From contig NC_086377.1 of the NCBI RefSeq assembly GCF_036588685.1, positions 74,840,283 through 74,904,282 of the forward strand: a stretch of 64,000 bases of DNA. Reading direction: 5' to 3'. Below are positions 1 to 11,641 of this stretch, one piece after another; position 1 is the stretch's first letter; each line of letters begins with the position of its first letter. The notes under the pieces were generated by a model. The model was given only the letters and a program-made list of their open reading frames with translations. It was not told where the DNA came from and did no database searches. Source of the DNA: Mytilus trossulus (Eukaryota; Mollusca; Bivalvia; Mytilida; Mytilidae). The position numbers and the translations under genes are program-made.

Positions 1-735
1 TCCTCAAATCGACGTCCAAATACGACGTCACGTTCTCAAACCAGTGTCCAATAGTTTAGCCCTCTAATCCAATGTGACGTAATGAATCCTAAAAACGATG
101 TCCCATCGATTACGAGACTCTAATCGCGAGGTTTAAATTCATGCAATCATTTATTTTTAAATTTATCTTTGTTTCTATTATCTTTATCGTTTTTTTTTTG
201 TGTGATGTGCTTACATAAACTATATATAAATAATGAATGAGTGCCAATGAGACAATTCTCCATTCAAGTCACGATGAATAAAATCATAAACAATTATAAA
301 TCAAAGTACGGAATGAACGTCATATTATAATTGATCTTTGTTTATATTATCTGTTTCTTTTTGTCACAGACAAAGATAATCGAAAGACATCTACAGGGCA
401 GTATACAGACTCAAACAATAGAAACAATTAAAACTTACAGCCAATTGTAGAGAAGTATTATTTTTGTTTTTCAACAACTTTCAGAGTTTAAGGTTCAACC
501 CACCTTCATGGTACCCTTTAATAAAGTTGTGATATCACTGTGACAAGTCCATACAACAGACGTCGATCAAAGAAGCCTAGCATTGGACGTCGAATTGAGA
601 ACAACAAAAAAGACGTCGATTAGAGGAGCATAGAATTGGTCGTTGATTTGTAATGTTATTTTGTTGTGACGTCAGATTTGAACATCGATTTGATGAACGG
701 ACGTCGATTAGAGACCGGACTTCGATCTAAGTCTT
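1..735. repeat. Degenerate GACGTC-rich tandem repeat, two blocks
   Basis: Bases 1-135 and about 545-735 contain scattered, imperfect copies of a motif of the form GACGTCGATTAGAG separated by 20-40 bases. The blocks are separated by 136-545, which holds simple AT-rich sequence and a fragment of a dispersed repeat (226-330). No coding signal is visible. The array is too diverged to give a firm unit length. Confidence 0.5.
226..330 (+). repeat. Fragment of dispersed repeat family A
   Basis: The phrase 'gagtgccaatgagacaa' followed by 'ttctccattcaag' and 'aaagtacgg' matches the start of the longer family A copy at about 19520-19950. Only the first ~100 bases are present. Confidence 0.55.
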
Positions 736-769
736 ATATCTATATACGGTTACACGTTGTCATCTGTAA

Positions 770-1270
770 AACAACCACGTAGGTTATATATTAGACAACA
801 CCCAAAATGCCAAACAAAATCCAGTCTTGCAATATGTAAGATAACATTTGGCTACTCGGTAAATATATAAGTCAAACTTGGCAAACCTACAAAAATTACA
901 ATCGGCCAATCTACATAATAACCACTTTGGTAATAGATAAGATGACTAGTGGTCAATCTGACAAAATAACCACTAGGGTAATATAATAGACAATACTCTG
1001 TCAATCTACAAATTAACCCCTCGGAAAAAAAATCAGAAAAACCTCGGCAAATATACCAAAAAATAGTACTTAGGTAATACATTAGATAGCATTCAACCAA
1101 TCTATAAAAAAAAATACTCGAACAATATATAAGATAACTATTTGCAAATCTATGGAACGACTACTCATGTTGTATATTTTATAAAACTCGACCAATAACT
1201 CGGACATAAAGATGATGACACTCGGCCAATGTACAAATGACTACTCGGGTAAATTATAAGTATATTTTCA
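770..1270. repeat. Diverged AT-rich tandem repeat
   Basis: Roughly 55-60 bp units built around 'ctcggccaatctacaaaa' and 'ggtaatatataaga' recur about eight times with many changes. Open frames here are short and arise from the repeat. No gene is supported. Confidence 0.55.
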
Positions 1271-1635
1271 TATATTCTGTCACTTTACATTAAGTTCGAC
1301 CTTGAACACAAGGTTTTAAATATTAGAAGCATAAGTACTGCGTGGTAACATTATAAGTTGAATGTTGACTCATCATAACAGGAAGACATAGGTTGTAAAT
1401 ATAGATATTCACACTTGACATCATCCGTAGGTTTTAAGTAGACACACTATATTCTATACATTAGCTAATTTTAACCTTATATATTGTACGTTTTAATACA
1501 TTTTATTATGAGTGTAGTAAATAAATTAGTATAGTATGGGGTAATATGGTATCAACAGATGCAACATCTATAATCTTAACTTGTTTCGAGAACTTATCAA
1601 ACAAAAGGGTTGAATCCATTAATGTCATTTCATCA

Positions 1636-1925
1636 AACAAGTTCATCCAACAGCAAGCTATAAATGCCCCAAAAATTACTAATGTAAAACCATTCAAACG
1701 GCAAAGCCAAAGGTCTAATATATATGAAAACGAGAAACGAGAAACGAGAAACACGTATGAACTACACGAACAGACCACACCTACTGTACATCAGATTCCT
1801 GACTTAGGACAGGTGCAAACATTTACAGCGGGATTAAACGTTTAATGATACCAAACCTTCCCCTTTTATTAAACAATAATATAAAATCACAACATAGAAA
1901 AGACACACTATAAAATATCAATTGA
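1636..1925 (+). repeat. Dispersed repeat family A, internal and 3' part
   Basis: It shares long stretches with 19660-19950, including 'aaaccattcaaacgg', 'gagaaacgagaaacacgta', 'catcagattcctgactta' and 'ggacaggtgcaaacattt'. The 99-residue open frame over 1546-1845 lies mostly inside it and is not supported as a gene. Confidence 0.7.
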
Positions 1926-1984
1926 CTGTTAAACAGAATATATCCTTTGTTGTCCTCTCTCTGTTGTTTTCAAAAATCATTATT

Positions 1985-3693
1985 CTATTACAATCGATGG
2001 ATTTTATTATATGTTGTCTGTTGACATTGAAACAGACAACGTATTCAATCGATGTATTTTATTTTATGTTGTCTGTTGACATTGAGACAGACAACATATT
2101 CAATCGATGGATTTTATTATATGTTGTCTACTGACATTGAAACAGACAACATACTCAATCGATGGATTTTATTATATGTTGTCTGTTGACATTGAAACAG
2201 ACAACGTATTCAATCGATGGATTTTATTATATGTTGCCTGTTGACATTGAGACAGACAACATAAGTAATCGATGGATTTTATTATATGTTGTCTGTTGTC
2301 ATTGAGACAGACAACATATTCAATCGGTGGATTTTATTATATGTTGTCTGTTGACATTGAGACAGACAACATATTCAATCGATGGATTTTATTATATGTT
2401 GTCTACTGACATTGAAACAGACAACATACTCAATCGATGGATTTTATTATATGTTGTCTGTTGACATTGAAACAGACAACGTATTCAATCGATGGATTTT
2501 ATTATATGTTGCCTGTTGACATTGAGACAGACAACATAATTAATCGATGGATTTTATTATATGTTGTCTGGTGTCATTGAGACAAACAGCATATTTAATT
2601 GATGTGTTATATTGTATGTTGTCTGACGTCATTGAGACAGACAACATAATTAATTGGTGAATTATGTTGTATATTGTGTGACGTCATTGAGACAAACATG
2701 ATAATCAATCAGTGTATCTTATTCTATGTTGTCCGTTGTCAATGGGAGGGACAACATAATCAATGGCTGGATATTATCTGGTGTCATTGGGACATACATA
2801 ATAAGCAATCGTTTGACTATATTGCATGTTGGCTGGTGTCATTGAGACAGATATGATAATCAATCGTTTGATAACATTGTATGTTGCCTGGTGTCATTGA
2901 CACACAGATGATAATCATTCGTTTGATTATATTGTATGTTACCAGTTGTCATTCGAACAGACAAGAGTATTGACTCGTTTGATCATATTGCATGTGCCTG
3001 GTGCCATTGACACAACCATGATAATCAATGGTTTGTATATTGCCTGGTGTCATTGAGACACAGATGAAAATCAATCTTTTGATATATTGTACGTTGCCTG
3101 GTGTCATTGCTACACAGATGATAATCAATCATTTGATCATATTGTATGTTGCCTGGTGTCATTGACACAATCATGATAATCAATGGTTTGATAATATTGT
3201 ATATTGCCTGGTGTCATTGAGACAGACATGATAACCAATCGTTTGATTACAGTGTATTTTGTCTGGTGTCCATAAAACATAAATGATGATCAATTATTTG
3301 AATATATTCTATGTTGTCTGGTGTCATTGGAAGCGACAACATAATTACAAAGTTGATTCTAGAAAATGTTGTCTGGTTTCTTTGAGACAGACATTCTTAT
3401 ACATCACTGGATTATATTGTATGTGTTCAGTTGTCTTTGGGACAGACATGATAATAAATCGTTTGAATATATTGTATGTTGTCTGGTGTCTTTGGGACAG
3501 ACATGAAACTCGATCGTTTAATTACATTGTATTTTGTCGTGTGTCATTGAGAGCGACAACATAATAAAAAGGTTGATTCTAGGATATGTTGTCTTGTGTC
3601 ATTGGGACAGACATAATAAAACATCGTTGGATTATATTGTATGTTGTCCGGTGTCTTTGGGACAGACATGATACTCAATCGTTTGATTACATT
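1985..3693. repeat. 55-bp satellite with hairpin core, left block
   Basis: Units begin 'caatcgatggattttatta' and are spaced exactly 55 bp apart between about 2101 and 2540, drifting to about 58-60 bp and losing identity toward 3690. Each intact unit contains an inverted repeat with exact 10-bp arms, ATGTTGTCTG and CAGACAACAT, around a ~12-base loop. The array is interrupted at 3693 by a transposon and resumes at 5411. Confidence 0.9.
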
Positions 3694-3796
3694 CACAATA
3701 AACTGCTCAGAGAATTGACCAGTTTTTGTGCTTAACCAGTTAAATCGAGCACAAATTTTACTTTACTAGTCTCGACATTGTCTCGACTGTACATAA

Positions 3797-4361
3797 GGAG
3801 GCTCGCGGGTATAAGATTTTCAGAAAAAAATCAAACATTTATTTTTCATTACAAATTGTATTAATTACCTTAAGTAGTTGTTACTTAATCATATGATACA
3901 AACATCATTTCGAAAATTCAATTCGTGTTGTCCTCACGTGACTTTTAAAATGTAGATATCATTGAAAAAGCTCCAAATTATCTCCCTTTGGTGCAAAAAT
4001 GCCAATTTTGGCAGTTAAATTGAAATATCTTTTTAAACTCATCGGTGACCTATATTTTTTATTGTTGTTTTCGAATAAGCTGTATATAAACTAAATAATT
4101 GTAAAATTTAAGCGATTTCTGTCATTTAGTTCTTTTTTTATTTTGATATTACCGCTTTTTCTCCTATTAGTCCAACAGAAAAAAAGGACATTAACAAAAA
4201 TGTATGCTTCTTTCGAAGGCAGATTGTGAGCGTAAATGAACGGTGGCCCCATTTTTTTATTTCATTTTTCTATTAAGTATAAGATAAAGTTCCTTTGTAG
4301 AAAAAATATAGGGAAATCCTATATTGAATAAAAAAAAATCGATTTAGACCCGCGAGCCCCC
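3797..4361. mobile_element. TTAA-type MITE nested in the CACTA-like element
   Basis: Terminal inverted repeats are GGAGGCTCGCGGGT at the left and ACCCGCGAGCCCCC at the right. Flanks are ATAA (3793-3796) and TTAA (4362-4365). The opposite arm of the host element, read in reverse, has the uninterrupted sequence 'gactgtacTTAActgtac', so the insertion point is TTAA. Length is 565 bp with no coding capacity. A second copy in reverse orientation lies at 55516-56010. TTAA targeting is typical of piggyBac-type and Kolobok-type elements; which one mobilised this family is not known. Confidence 0.85.
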
Positions 4362-4654
4362 TTAACTGTACTTAAGTGTACTCGACTAGGTCTCGACTTT
4401 GTATAATTAGTCTAATTTAGTACTTCATGATCTTTGTGTTGTCTGAAATGGTCTTGACCAAGGCTCGACCTGTCTCGACCTGTCTCGACTAGTCTTGACC
4501 TGAACATTTAGTTTTGACTGGTGTATCTAACTAAATTACATATTGATCTTACAAAATTCAAGCTTATTTGGTAGTTTGATTTATTGCTGTAAAATAAAAG
4601 AATTTATTAAAAAAAAAATTATTTAAATTCAGATTGGCATCTTTAATTCTTTTT

Positions 4655-5095
4655 ATAACTTTTTCAAATCAACTTGGATTTTCATCAAACTATGCAGCTA
4701 ACTTAGATATATATTGAGCTTACTGAATCCAAGGTCATTTTGTATTTTGTTGCATTTATGTAAAATATAAGAATTATATTAATCTTGGTAAAAAAAAAGC
4801 AAGGATATGTAATTCGGACAAAATAGAGATAGTACACATAATGTCTACAATAACGTTTTCAAATCAACTTAGATGTTCATCAAACTAAGCAGCTATATAA
4901 GATATGTATTAAGCTTACTGAATCCTAGGTCATTTTGTTTTTTGTTGTATTGCTGTAAAGATTAAGAATTATATTAATCTTGGTAAAAAAGCTAGGATTT
5001 GCAATTCGGACAACATAGAGACAGTACACTTAAATGTTTTTCATTACTTTTTCAAATCAACTTGGATTTTCATCAAACTATGCGGCTAATCAAAA
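4655..5095. repeat. ~190-bp direct repeats inside the CACTA-like element
   Basis: The phrase 'ttcaaatcaactt' followed by 'catcaaacta' and 'gcagcta' starts near 4662, 4855 and 5047. The units also share 'ttaatcttggtaaaaaa' and 'attcggacaa'. This is the central tandem region of the element. Confidence 0.75.
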
Positions 5096-5410
5096 AACCA
5101 AATAAACTTGAATTTTGTAAGATCAATATTTAATTTAGTCAGATGGGCTGATTAACACCAGTCAAAACTAAATTTGCAGGTCAAGACTAGTCGAGACAGG
5201 TCGAGCCTTGGTCAAGACCATTTCAGACTACACCAAGATCATCAAGTACTGAATCAGACTAATTAAGTTAAGTCGAGACCTAGTAGAGTACACTTAAGTA
5301 CAGTTAAGTACAGTCGAGACAATGTCGAGACTAGTCGAGTAAAATGTGTGCTCGATTTTACTGGTGGAGCACAACAAATGGTCAATTCAGACTCTGAACA
5401 GTTTGTAGTG

Positions 5411-5630
5411 ATTGTATGTTGTCTGGTGTCATTGAGAGCGACAACATAATTAAAAGATTGATTCTAGGATATGTTGTCTGGTGTCTTTAAGACAGATATA
5501 ATAATACATCGTTGGATTATATTGTATGTTGTCTGGTTTCTTTGAGACGGACATGATAATCAATAATTTGATTATATTTTATGTTTTATGGTGTCTTTGA
5601 CAGAGACATGATAATCAATAGTTTGGCCCA
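5411..5630. repeat. 55-bp satellite, right block
   Basis: 'attgtatgttgtctggtgtc' continues the array that stops at 3693, with three to four diverged units before it fades near 5630. Confidence 0.8.
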
Positions 5631-8109
5631 GAAACACCGAATCAGCGCATCCTTTTTGGACGGAAAAATATCCACTATTTGATATGGGATGAGCTCTGAC
5701 GTCCCACGGCTCCAAATTGTCTGGCGAGACAGCTGTTGGACGTCAGAGTAATCTTGGACTAGTTTAATAAGTGATTATTCGGAACCTTTTTGTATCAAAT
5801 GATGTAATATAGTTCTAAACTTAAAAAACTTTACTTTTCGCCATTTATCTAAGAACATAACACATGTTCCTTCATCAAAGAGCAAATTATTATGACTCTT
5901 TGTTAGTTAGTTTTATCATAGGTTCGATGGTCTAGGTTTGGAATTTAGCATCTCATTTTGCAAAAATGATTCACAGCCAGCTTGCCTTGTTTTATCTAAA
6001 AATGTTACCGAACAACAATGTTGTAGTCTCATTTTAATTGATCAGTTAGTTGATAAACATTCTAACAAATATACAAGGTCCATGAAATGGAAATTCCATT
6101 AAAACTTTCAAAACAAATTAAAATGACTCATCTACATATTACAAAATATGTTCACTGTTTATCAAATATAACATAGACAACTAACTAGTATTTCGACACT
6201 GTCTACCAAATACTATCACGAAGTTAAGTGTACAAGAAGAATTTATTCCGGTTATTAATAATCAACGTGATAAGAATGCAAGACTAAGTACCTCTTTGCG
6301 TTGAAGCACAGTTGCTTTTCAAAAGCTACATAATAGAAGAAAACATATAATAGTATATCTTTCCTAGCAACATATAGAACAAAACAATCTTACTTACCTT
6401 CTTTGGCTATTAAATCTACATCACGCTAGTTGAAAATAATGTCATCGCCTTTTAAACGTAATACCTTAAATTGAATAGAAGAGCAGGAAGCAAACAGTTA
6501 TTCAAAACGAGGCAATGATGAACTGCTCTTCTATCAATTGTACATACATGGACTAAACAAGTCAGTTAAGTGTAATACAAAATCGTCACTCTAATTATCA
6601 TAATAAATATTGCACAAAAAATGATAAAATGAATATCGAATTCCGAAAAGGGTTTGCAAACACATTCTTGTTCAAACATATGAAAATAATAAAAACAATA
6701 ATTATATTAATGACATGAGTCCAATGCCAATGCCCGTTTCTAAATGTCATCATAAACACTCAGACGAAAAGATGGACTAATCAATCTTCCTTTAATAACT
6801 TAGGAATCAAAACAGCCGTTTCAAGAGACACAATACTATTGATTTAAACATTTGGATAACACACCAGTGAACGATACGTACAACAAGGGATGCACACGCA
6901 AGGACAATTATTGTCAGAAGCATCAAAGTATTTATATAATGGACGGTCTAGTTCACGCATCGTTATCAATTTAATGGAATGTGATTTGACTGTTATACAA
7001 GTCAGAGGTTTAGCTAGCTATACATGCTATAACCAGGTTCAATCCACAATTTTCTACATAAGAAAATGCCTGTTCCAAGTTAGGAATATGGCAGTTGTAC
7101 TGCAATCGTTTGATATTTTTGAGCTTTTGATTTTGCCATTTGATTAGGGACTTTCCTTTTTAAATTTTCCTCGGAGTTCAGTATTTTACAACTGAATGTA
7201 TGCGAAATTGTCTATGTCGTAGACTGATATACTAGTAACAAATAAAATGAATCTTTCTAGTGCATAACACCCGACTTAAAATAATCTTTAAACAAATTTT
7301 ATTTATCTACTCCTTGTGTGTAATAATACTTGTAGTTCGAACCCAAATTAATGAATTCCTTTATGTAAATTTTTCGATAATTCCGACATGAAAATGAACA
7401 TTGGTTATTCAACTGTTTTCTGTTTATTTTTTCAATTTTAAAGTTCAACTTATGGATTGGGCTTATAATTATTATTCCTAAAGTCACTTAGATATTAAGA
7501 TACAAATTGTTTCAGTGATTGGTGAATATTTATTTCTTAATTTTTAGTGGCAAATATTAAGGGTGAGGATTTGACTGTTCAAAACAATCTATAAACTAAA
7601 TAGAAACATGATACATCTTGTTATCAAATTAATATATTATATAACAATGGCAGATCGACGAAAATGACTATTTCGAATATAATGTAAAGATATTTATCTA
7701 TATATTTAAAAATTCATGAGGTAAATTGAAAATGAAGAAACATAAAGAACATAAGAAAATGGAAGCTTGTTATACACATATCTATTTTAAATCTTAACTT
7801 ATTGTACAAGTTTGTAAGCTTGAACTCTCAGACAGATCCACACATGTTGAGGGGGATCAAAACAGTTTTCATCCTAGTGAGTCAAATAAAGTTGTCGAAA
7901 AAAGTCAATTTGCCTGGTTGATGTAGGATTCCTAAACTATAGCTTTGATTTATCGATCAATTCTAGATTTAGCATTCTGTTTGTTCAAGTGAGCCCTATG
8001 ATCTAATAATTCCATGCAGTTGTCTTCATAATGTGACGATAAGAAGAACGCATTCTTCACAATCTAAATAACAATCTAATCAGATAAAGCAAACACACTT
8101 CTGTATAAT
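5631..8109. other. No supported gene or element
   Basis: AT-rich sequence with short open frames only, such as 85 codons at 6890-7147, which has no recognisable motif or codon pattern. Apart from a GC-richer patch at 5630-5760 ('gagctctgacgtcccacggc') that may be a repeat fragment, nothing is identified. Confidence 0.5.
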
Positions 8110-8559
8110 AGTCAGGTCGATTTGTGAAAAATTGCTCAGAAGGTGGAAAAAGCATCAAACTTTGCAGAGTTTTAGTTTAAGTCATGATAAACATTTATAG
8201 CTATGAACCCATTTCTAAAAATCAAAATGGCGTCTCTGGGTGGCCATTTTAAATTGGCTACCTGAAAATTAATAATAGAATATGAATAAAATTTGTAAAA
8301 AAAATGACTTTACTGATTGTTATAAAACTAGGTGTATTTATCATTTATGATAATGAATATTATTTGAGGACATCAGGTATTGAATTACTGGTGGCCATTT
8401 TGAATGGTGGCCATTTTGAAAACAAAAGTTTCAAATAATGTAATTTTTTGCTGTTGTATTTTATTTAATCATTTGCATTTAAACTAATGAACTGATATAT
8501 ATTTAAATTTATATCATCACATTATTCGTATAGGACTGTTACTATTTGTATTTGGTATT

Positions 8560-9295
8560 CACCATGTGGTCAAATAAGCACTAATGCACATATTTTAAAA
8601 AGAAATGAACCCAGGACAAATACCAGTCATAGCATGTGATCAACTTGTTTAAGCCCTTGCTAAAAACATTCAATTGACTATTGCATGTAAGAGATGATTT
8701 CAGCTTTCCATTTGTGAACTTTCCATTTCTGAGTAGCAACATTCCAGCAGCACCTGCATACGGGGTATATATCTCCAAATAGAAACGATATTCCCGTGCT
8801 TGCATTTCCTATCATGATTTTCTTAATAGAGGGTTGCTGCTCACAGGGAAGCTATTAAACGAAGAGTTTCAAATGGTGAAGTTGAAAGCATCCCTTCGTA
8901 TATTTTACGGACGCCATCACGAGTTGGTTGACCGTTATGAAATAACCGTTTCACAAATGATATCGGATATGTTCTTTACGTCGTAACTACCCCCTCCCCT
9001 TTCATGAATGTGACCTACCGATTTAGACTATTTATCGGATTTGTTATCACATAGGCAACACGATGGGTGCCACATGTGGAGCAGGATCTGCTTGCCCTTC
9101 CGAAGCACATGAGATCACCCCTAGTTTTTGTGTTGGGTTCGTGTTGTTTATTCTTTAGTTTTCTATGTTGTGTCATGTGTGCTGTTGTTTGTTCGTCTCT
9201 TTCATTTTTAGCCATGGCGTTGTCAGTTTGTTTTAGATTTAGAGTTTGACTGTCCCTTTGGTATCTTTCGTCCTTCTTTCGATTGAATATTGACC
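8560..9295 (+). repeat. Dispersed repeat family G nested in the transposon
   Basis: Markers are 'gggttgctgctcacaggga', 'gacgccatcacgagttgg', 'gtgttgtttattctttag', 'ccatggcgttgtcagtttg' and 'gtccctttggtatctttcg'. A reverse-orientation copy is at about 25070-25680, and a more diverged one seems to overlap the last exon of the Roco gene near 16840-16985. The 204-codon minus-strand frame (9015-9629) and the small plus-strand frames here run through repeat sequence and are not genes. Confidence 0.7.
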
Positions 9296-9379
9296 TGAAA
9301 GAAACGGGGAAATCATATTGTAATAATGTTTGGTGGTCTACATATTGAGTTTGCTGCTTTGAGAACAATAAGAGATTAG

Positions 9380-11060
9380 CTACAAAATAGTGGATGGCTA
9401 AATGCTTTGAGCCAGTCAAACGTTGCATCTGCTGGAACAGCAGAATCATTCCGCAAAGCATCCAATGTGACCCGACATTCCCATCAAGTGACTGCTTGTT
9501 CTTATGCATATGGCCTACATACAATATGTATTGAACAAAGAGGGATTGAGAAGTACTATGAGTACGTGAGGGAACGTGAGAAAAAAACGTGCGAGAACGA
9601 CAAGAGGACAACACCACTTTCCGATCCAATTAAACAAAGCACATTAAACCTCTTAAGTCGCCAGCAATTGAGAAGTGAATCAAAGGAAAAAAGACAAATT
9701 AGCTCCTTTAAGCAGAATTGCTCTCTATTTTCCCAGCTATATGTGTCTTGCCAAGTTCGTGATAGTGATCTTTATGAGTTTTTTCGTCACGAATGCCAGT
9801 TTGGTCAGTTGAGACTTGGTTCAAAGTCTGATTTGTTAGTGTCATTAGAGAAAATGTGCGTAATTGTTATTGCGATTCCTGACGTAGATGCCATTATTTT
9901 ATACGGAGTTGTTATTGTTAATATACTGAAGCCTAGATTTTGCAAAACCTTTGAGGATAACTCTAAGCAAGTTTTCCTTCCTCGTATAAATAATTACTAG
10001 AAGTCATGCAGTCGGATAGATGTGATATGGGATGAATACCGTCATGACAGCTTGAAGGCATCAACGCGTGGTAAAAGTGGAAAAGGTATTAGAAGACGTG
10101 TGCAGGTAGACTATACTATTCCTGGTAATTGGGAGTCATTTATCTAAGAATTGACGACAACAAGACAGAGTTATTTGCCTATCTAGCGGAACAGCTTTTT
10201 ATGCTTACTCCAAGTGTTCAGACGATAGTAGTTTCAACAAAGGGAAGCGAAGTTGTTTGCAACATACCAGATAAAAATAACGGCAACCGATCACCGTGCA
10301 ATAATGAAGAGGTGATTAAAAGTGGAATGCAGAAAAAATTGATTAGAACCTTTGACACTGACAATGTTGTAATTTCAGTATCAGCAGTGCACAAGTTGGA
10401 GTTGGAAAAACTTCAGGTACACCCCTGTTCATGAACTTGCTCTTTTATGAGGCTTTTTAAGTCCAATACACTACTATTCTTCCACGCATTTAATGGTTGT
10501 GACAAAGTTTCAACGTTTTCGAATCGTGGAAAGAAAACTGCATGGGACACATGTTTATCCTTTGCTGCAGTGAATGAAGATTCCAAACTATTAAGTGATA
10601 AACCTAATATAAATGAAGACTGTGTTAATGAAGCTGCTTTAAACTTTGAACGTCTTGTAGTCTTAATGTTTGACAGGACCAGCGAGTGCTTGGGTATAGA
10701 TGCTGCAAGAAGAGAGTTATTCACGAGAAAAGGTCGATCTATTGAAAACATTCCTCCAAGCTCTGCCGCATTACACCAACACATAAAGAGAGCTGCTTAC
10801 CAAGCAAGATTTTGTTGGGGACATGCTCTTGTTAAACTCCTAGAAACACCATCACCTTCCATCTGGGGTTGGAAGCGAAACAAAGAAGGGCTGTTGGAAC
10901 TATTTTGATAATCGCTACAACAAACGCCAGAGTCTTGTGCTGAACTTATAAAATGTGAATGTAAAAGTGAAAACGGTTGCAGAGGACGATGTAAATGTGA
11001 AAATGTATCATTAAGTTGTACTGATCTGTGTAAATGTGCAGGACAATGTGATAGGGATTA
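9380..11060 (+). pseudogene. Broken transposase-like ORF (nuclease-like, Cys-rich tail)
   Basis: Several frames join into one eroded protein. Frame 2 runs from about 9407 to 9997, stops at TAG 9998-10000, and continues to about 10140 with 'DVIWDEYRHDSLKAST' and 'GKGIRRRVQ'. A shift moves it to frame 1 ('LRIDDNKTELFAYLAEQLF'), then 'DTDNVVISVSAVHKLELEKL'. A gap near 10430 follows, then 'FFHAFNGCDKVSTFSNRGKK' through 'PSIWGWKRNKEG'. Two stops near 10906-10911 precede a Cys-rich end ('CECKSENGCRGRCKCE', 'LCKCAGQC'). I recognise this as a family scattered through many animal genomes in mobile-element settings. The DTD acidic motif suggests a PIN/XPG-like nuclease fold, which is inference. It lies inside the 8110-11636 element and cannot make a full protein here. 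Confidence 0.7.
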
Positions 11061-11641
11061 ATAGACAGTGACCGCTATTGTATCATTTGACAAAACTTGC
11101 ACTACTCATTTATTTTGTGATTTTTATAAGTCGCTCAGAGCAGTTGATTTCGTTATGACATTCATTATTTTATGATATGATACTAATTATGCCTATAATG
11201 CCAATGGAGGTTTTTTGAATGTTTTTTTTTTCAGATAAACAATAATATAAACCAAATGTTTATTTTCATCGATTTCAATGTTGAAGGTAGACCTATTTTG
11301 GCTTAAACAAATCAAATTACACACAATTCAATTGGCGTATAACTAGTTTTTATCAACACAGTTGAATGTTGTTTTACTCAAATACGTATTACCACTTTAT
11401 TAACCAAGTTTCAAGACAATAACTTGAGTAATAAAATTTTCATGATTTTTTTAAGTATTTTTTCAAATCCAACGACCGCCATTTTGAAAATGGCCGCTTC
11501 TCCCAAATTTCAATTTTCCAGAGTTGGTCCATAGCTGAAAATGTTGTCCGTCACCTATACTACTACGATGCAAAAGTTCATGCTTTAACCACAATCTGAG
11601 CAATTTTGCTTAAAATCTGCACAAATAGAATGGACTATAAT

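Larger units (their letters stand above)
3694..5410. mobile_element. CACTA-like non-autonomous DNA transposon in the satellite
   Basis: The right end reads ...TAGTG and the left end CACAA, a one-base variant of CACTA. Both ends continue into long imperfect inverted repeats containing 'taaaatcgagcaca', 'ctagtctcgacattgtc' and a run of 'tcgac' motifs; the left repeat resumes after a nested insertion and covers most of 3694-4560. The 55-bp satellite is broken between 'gattacATT' and 'ATTgtatg', so bases ATT (3691-3693 and 5411-5413) look like a 3-bp target duplication. CACTA ends plus a 3-bp duplication are the CACTA/EnSpm hallmark. No transposase is visible, so any mobility depended on another copy. 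Confidence 0.7.
8110..11636 (+). mobile_element. Decayed 3.5-kb terminal-inverted-repeat DNA transposon
   Basis: Sequence after 8110 (agtcaggtcgatttgtg, then aaattgctcaga, gtgg, aaagcat, tttgca, tatagctatg, and later tggccattttaa) matches in order the reverse complement of 11460-11636 (agtccattctatttgtg, aaattgctcaga, gtgg, aaagcat, tttgca, cagctatgg, cggccatttt). The inverted repeats are diverged and about 130-170 bp long. The five bases ATAAT stand directly outside both ends (8105-8109 and 11637-11641) and would fit a 3-, 4- or 5-bp target duplication. The element carries a broken ORF at about 9400-11060 and a nested dispersed repeat at about 8560-9295. Assignment to the Academ superfamily is a hypothesis based on the ORF. 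Confidence 0.65.

Noticed and set aside
1546..1845. 99-codon plus-strand frame and its antisense partner
   Set aside because: Mostly within a dispersed family A repeat also present at 19660-19950.
6890..7147. 85-codon frame
   Set aside because: No domain, no splice or promoter context; expected by chance at this length.
9015..9629. 204-codon minus-strand frame
   Set aside because: It covers a family G repeat and the antisense of the transposon ORF; no domain is recognisable.
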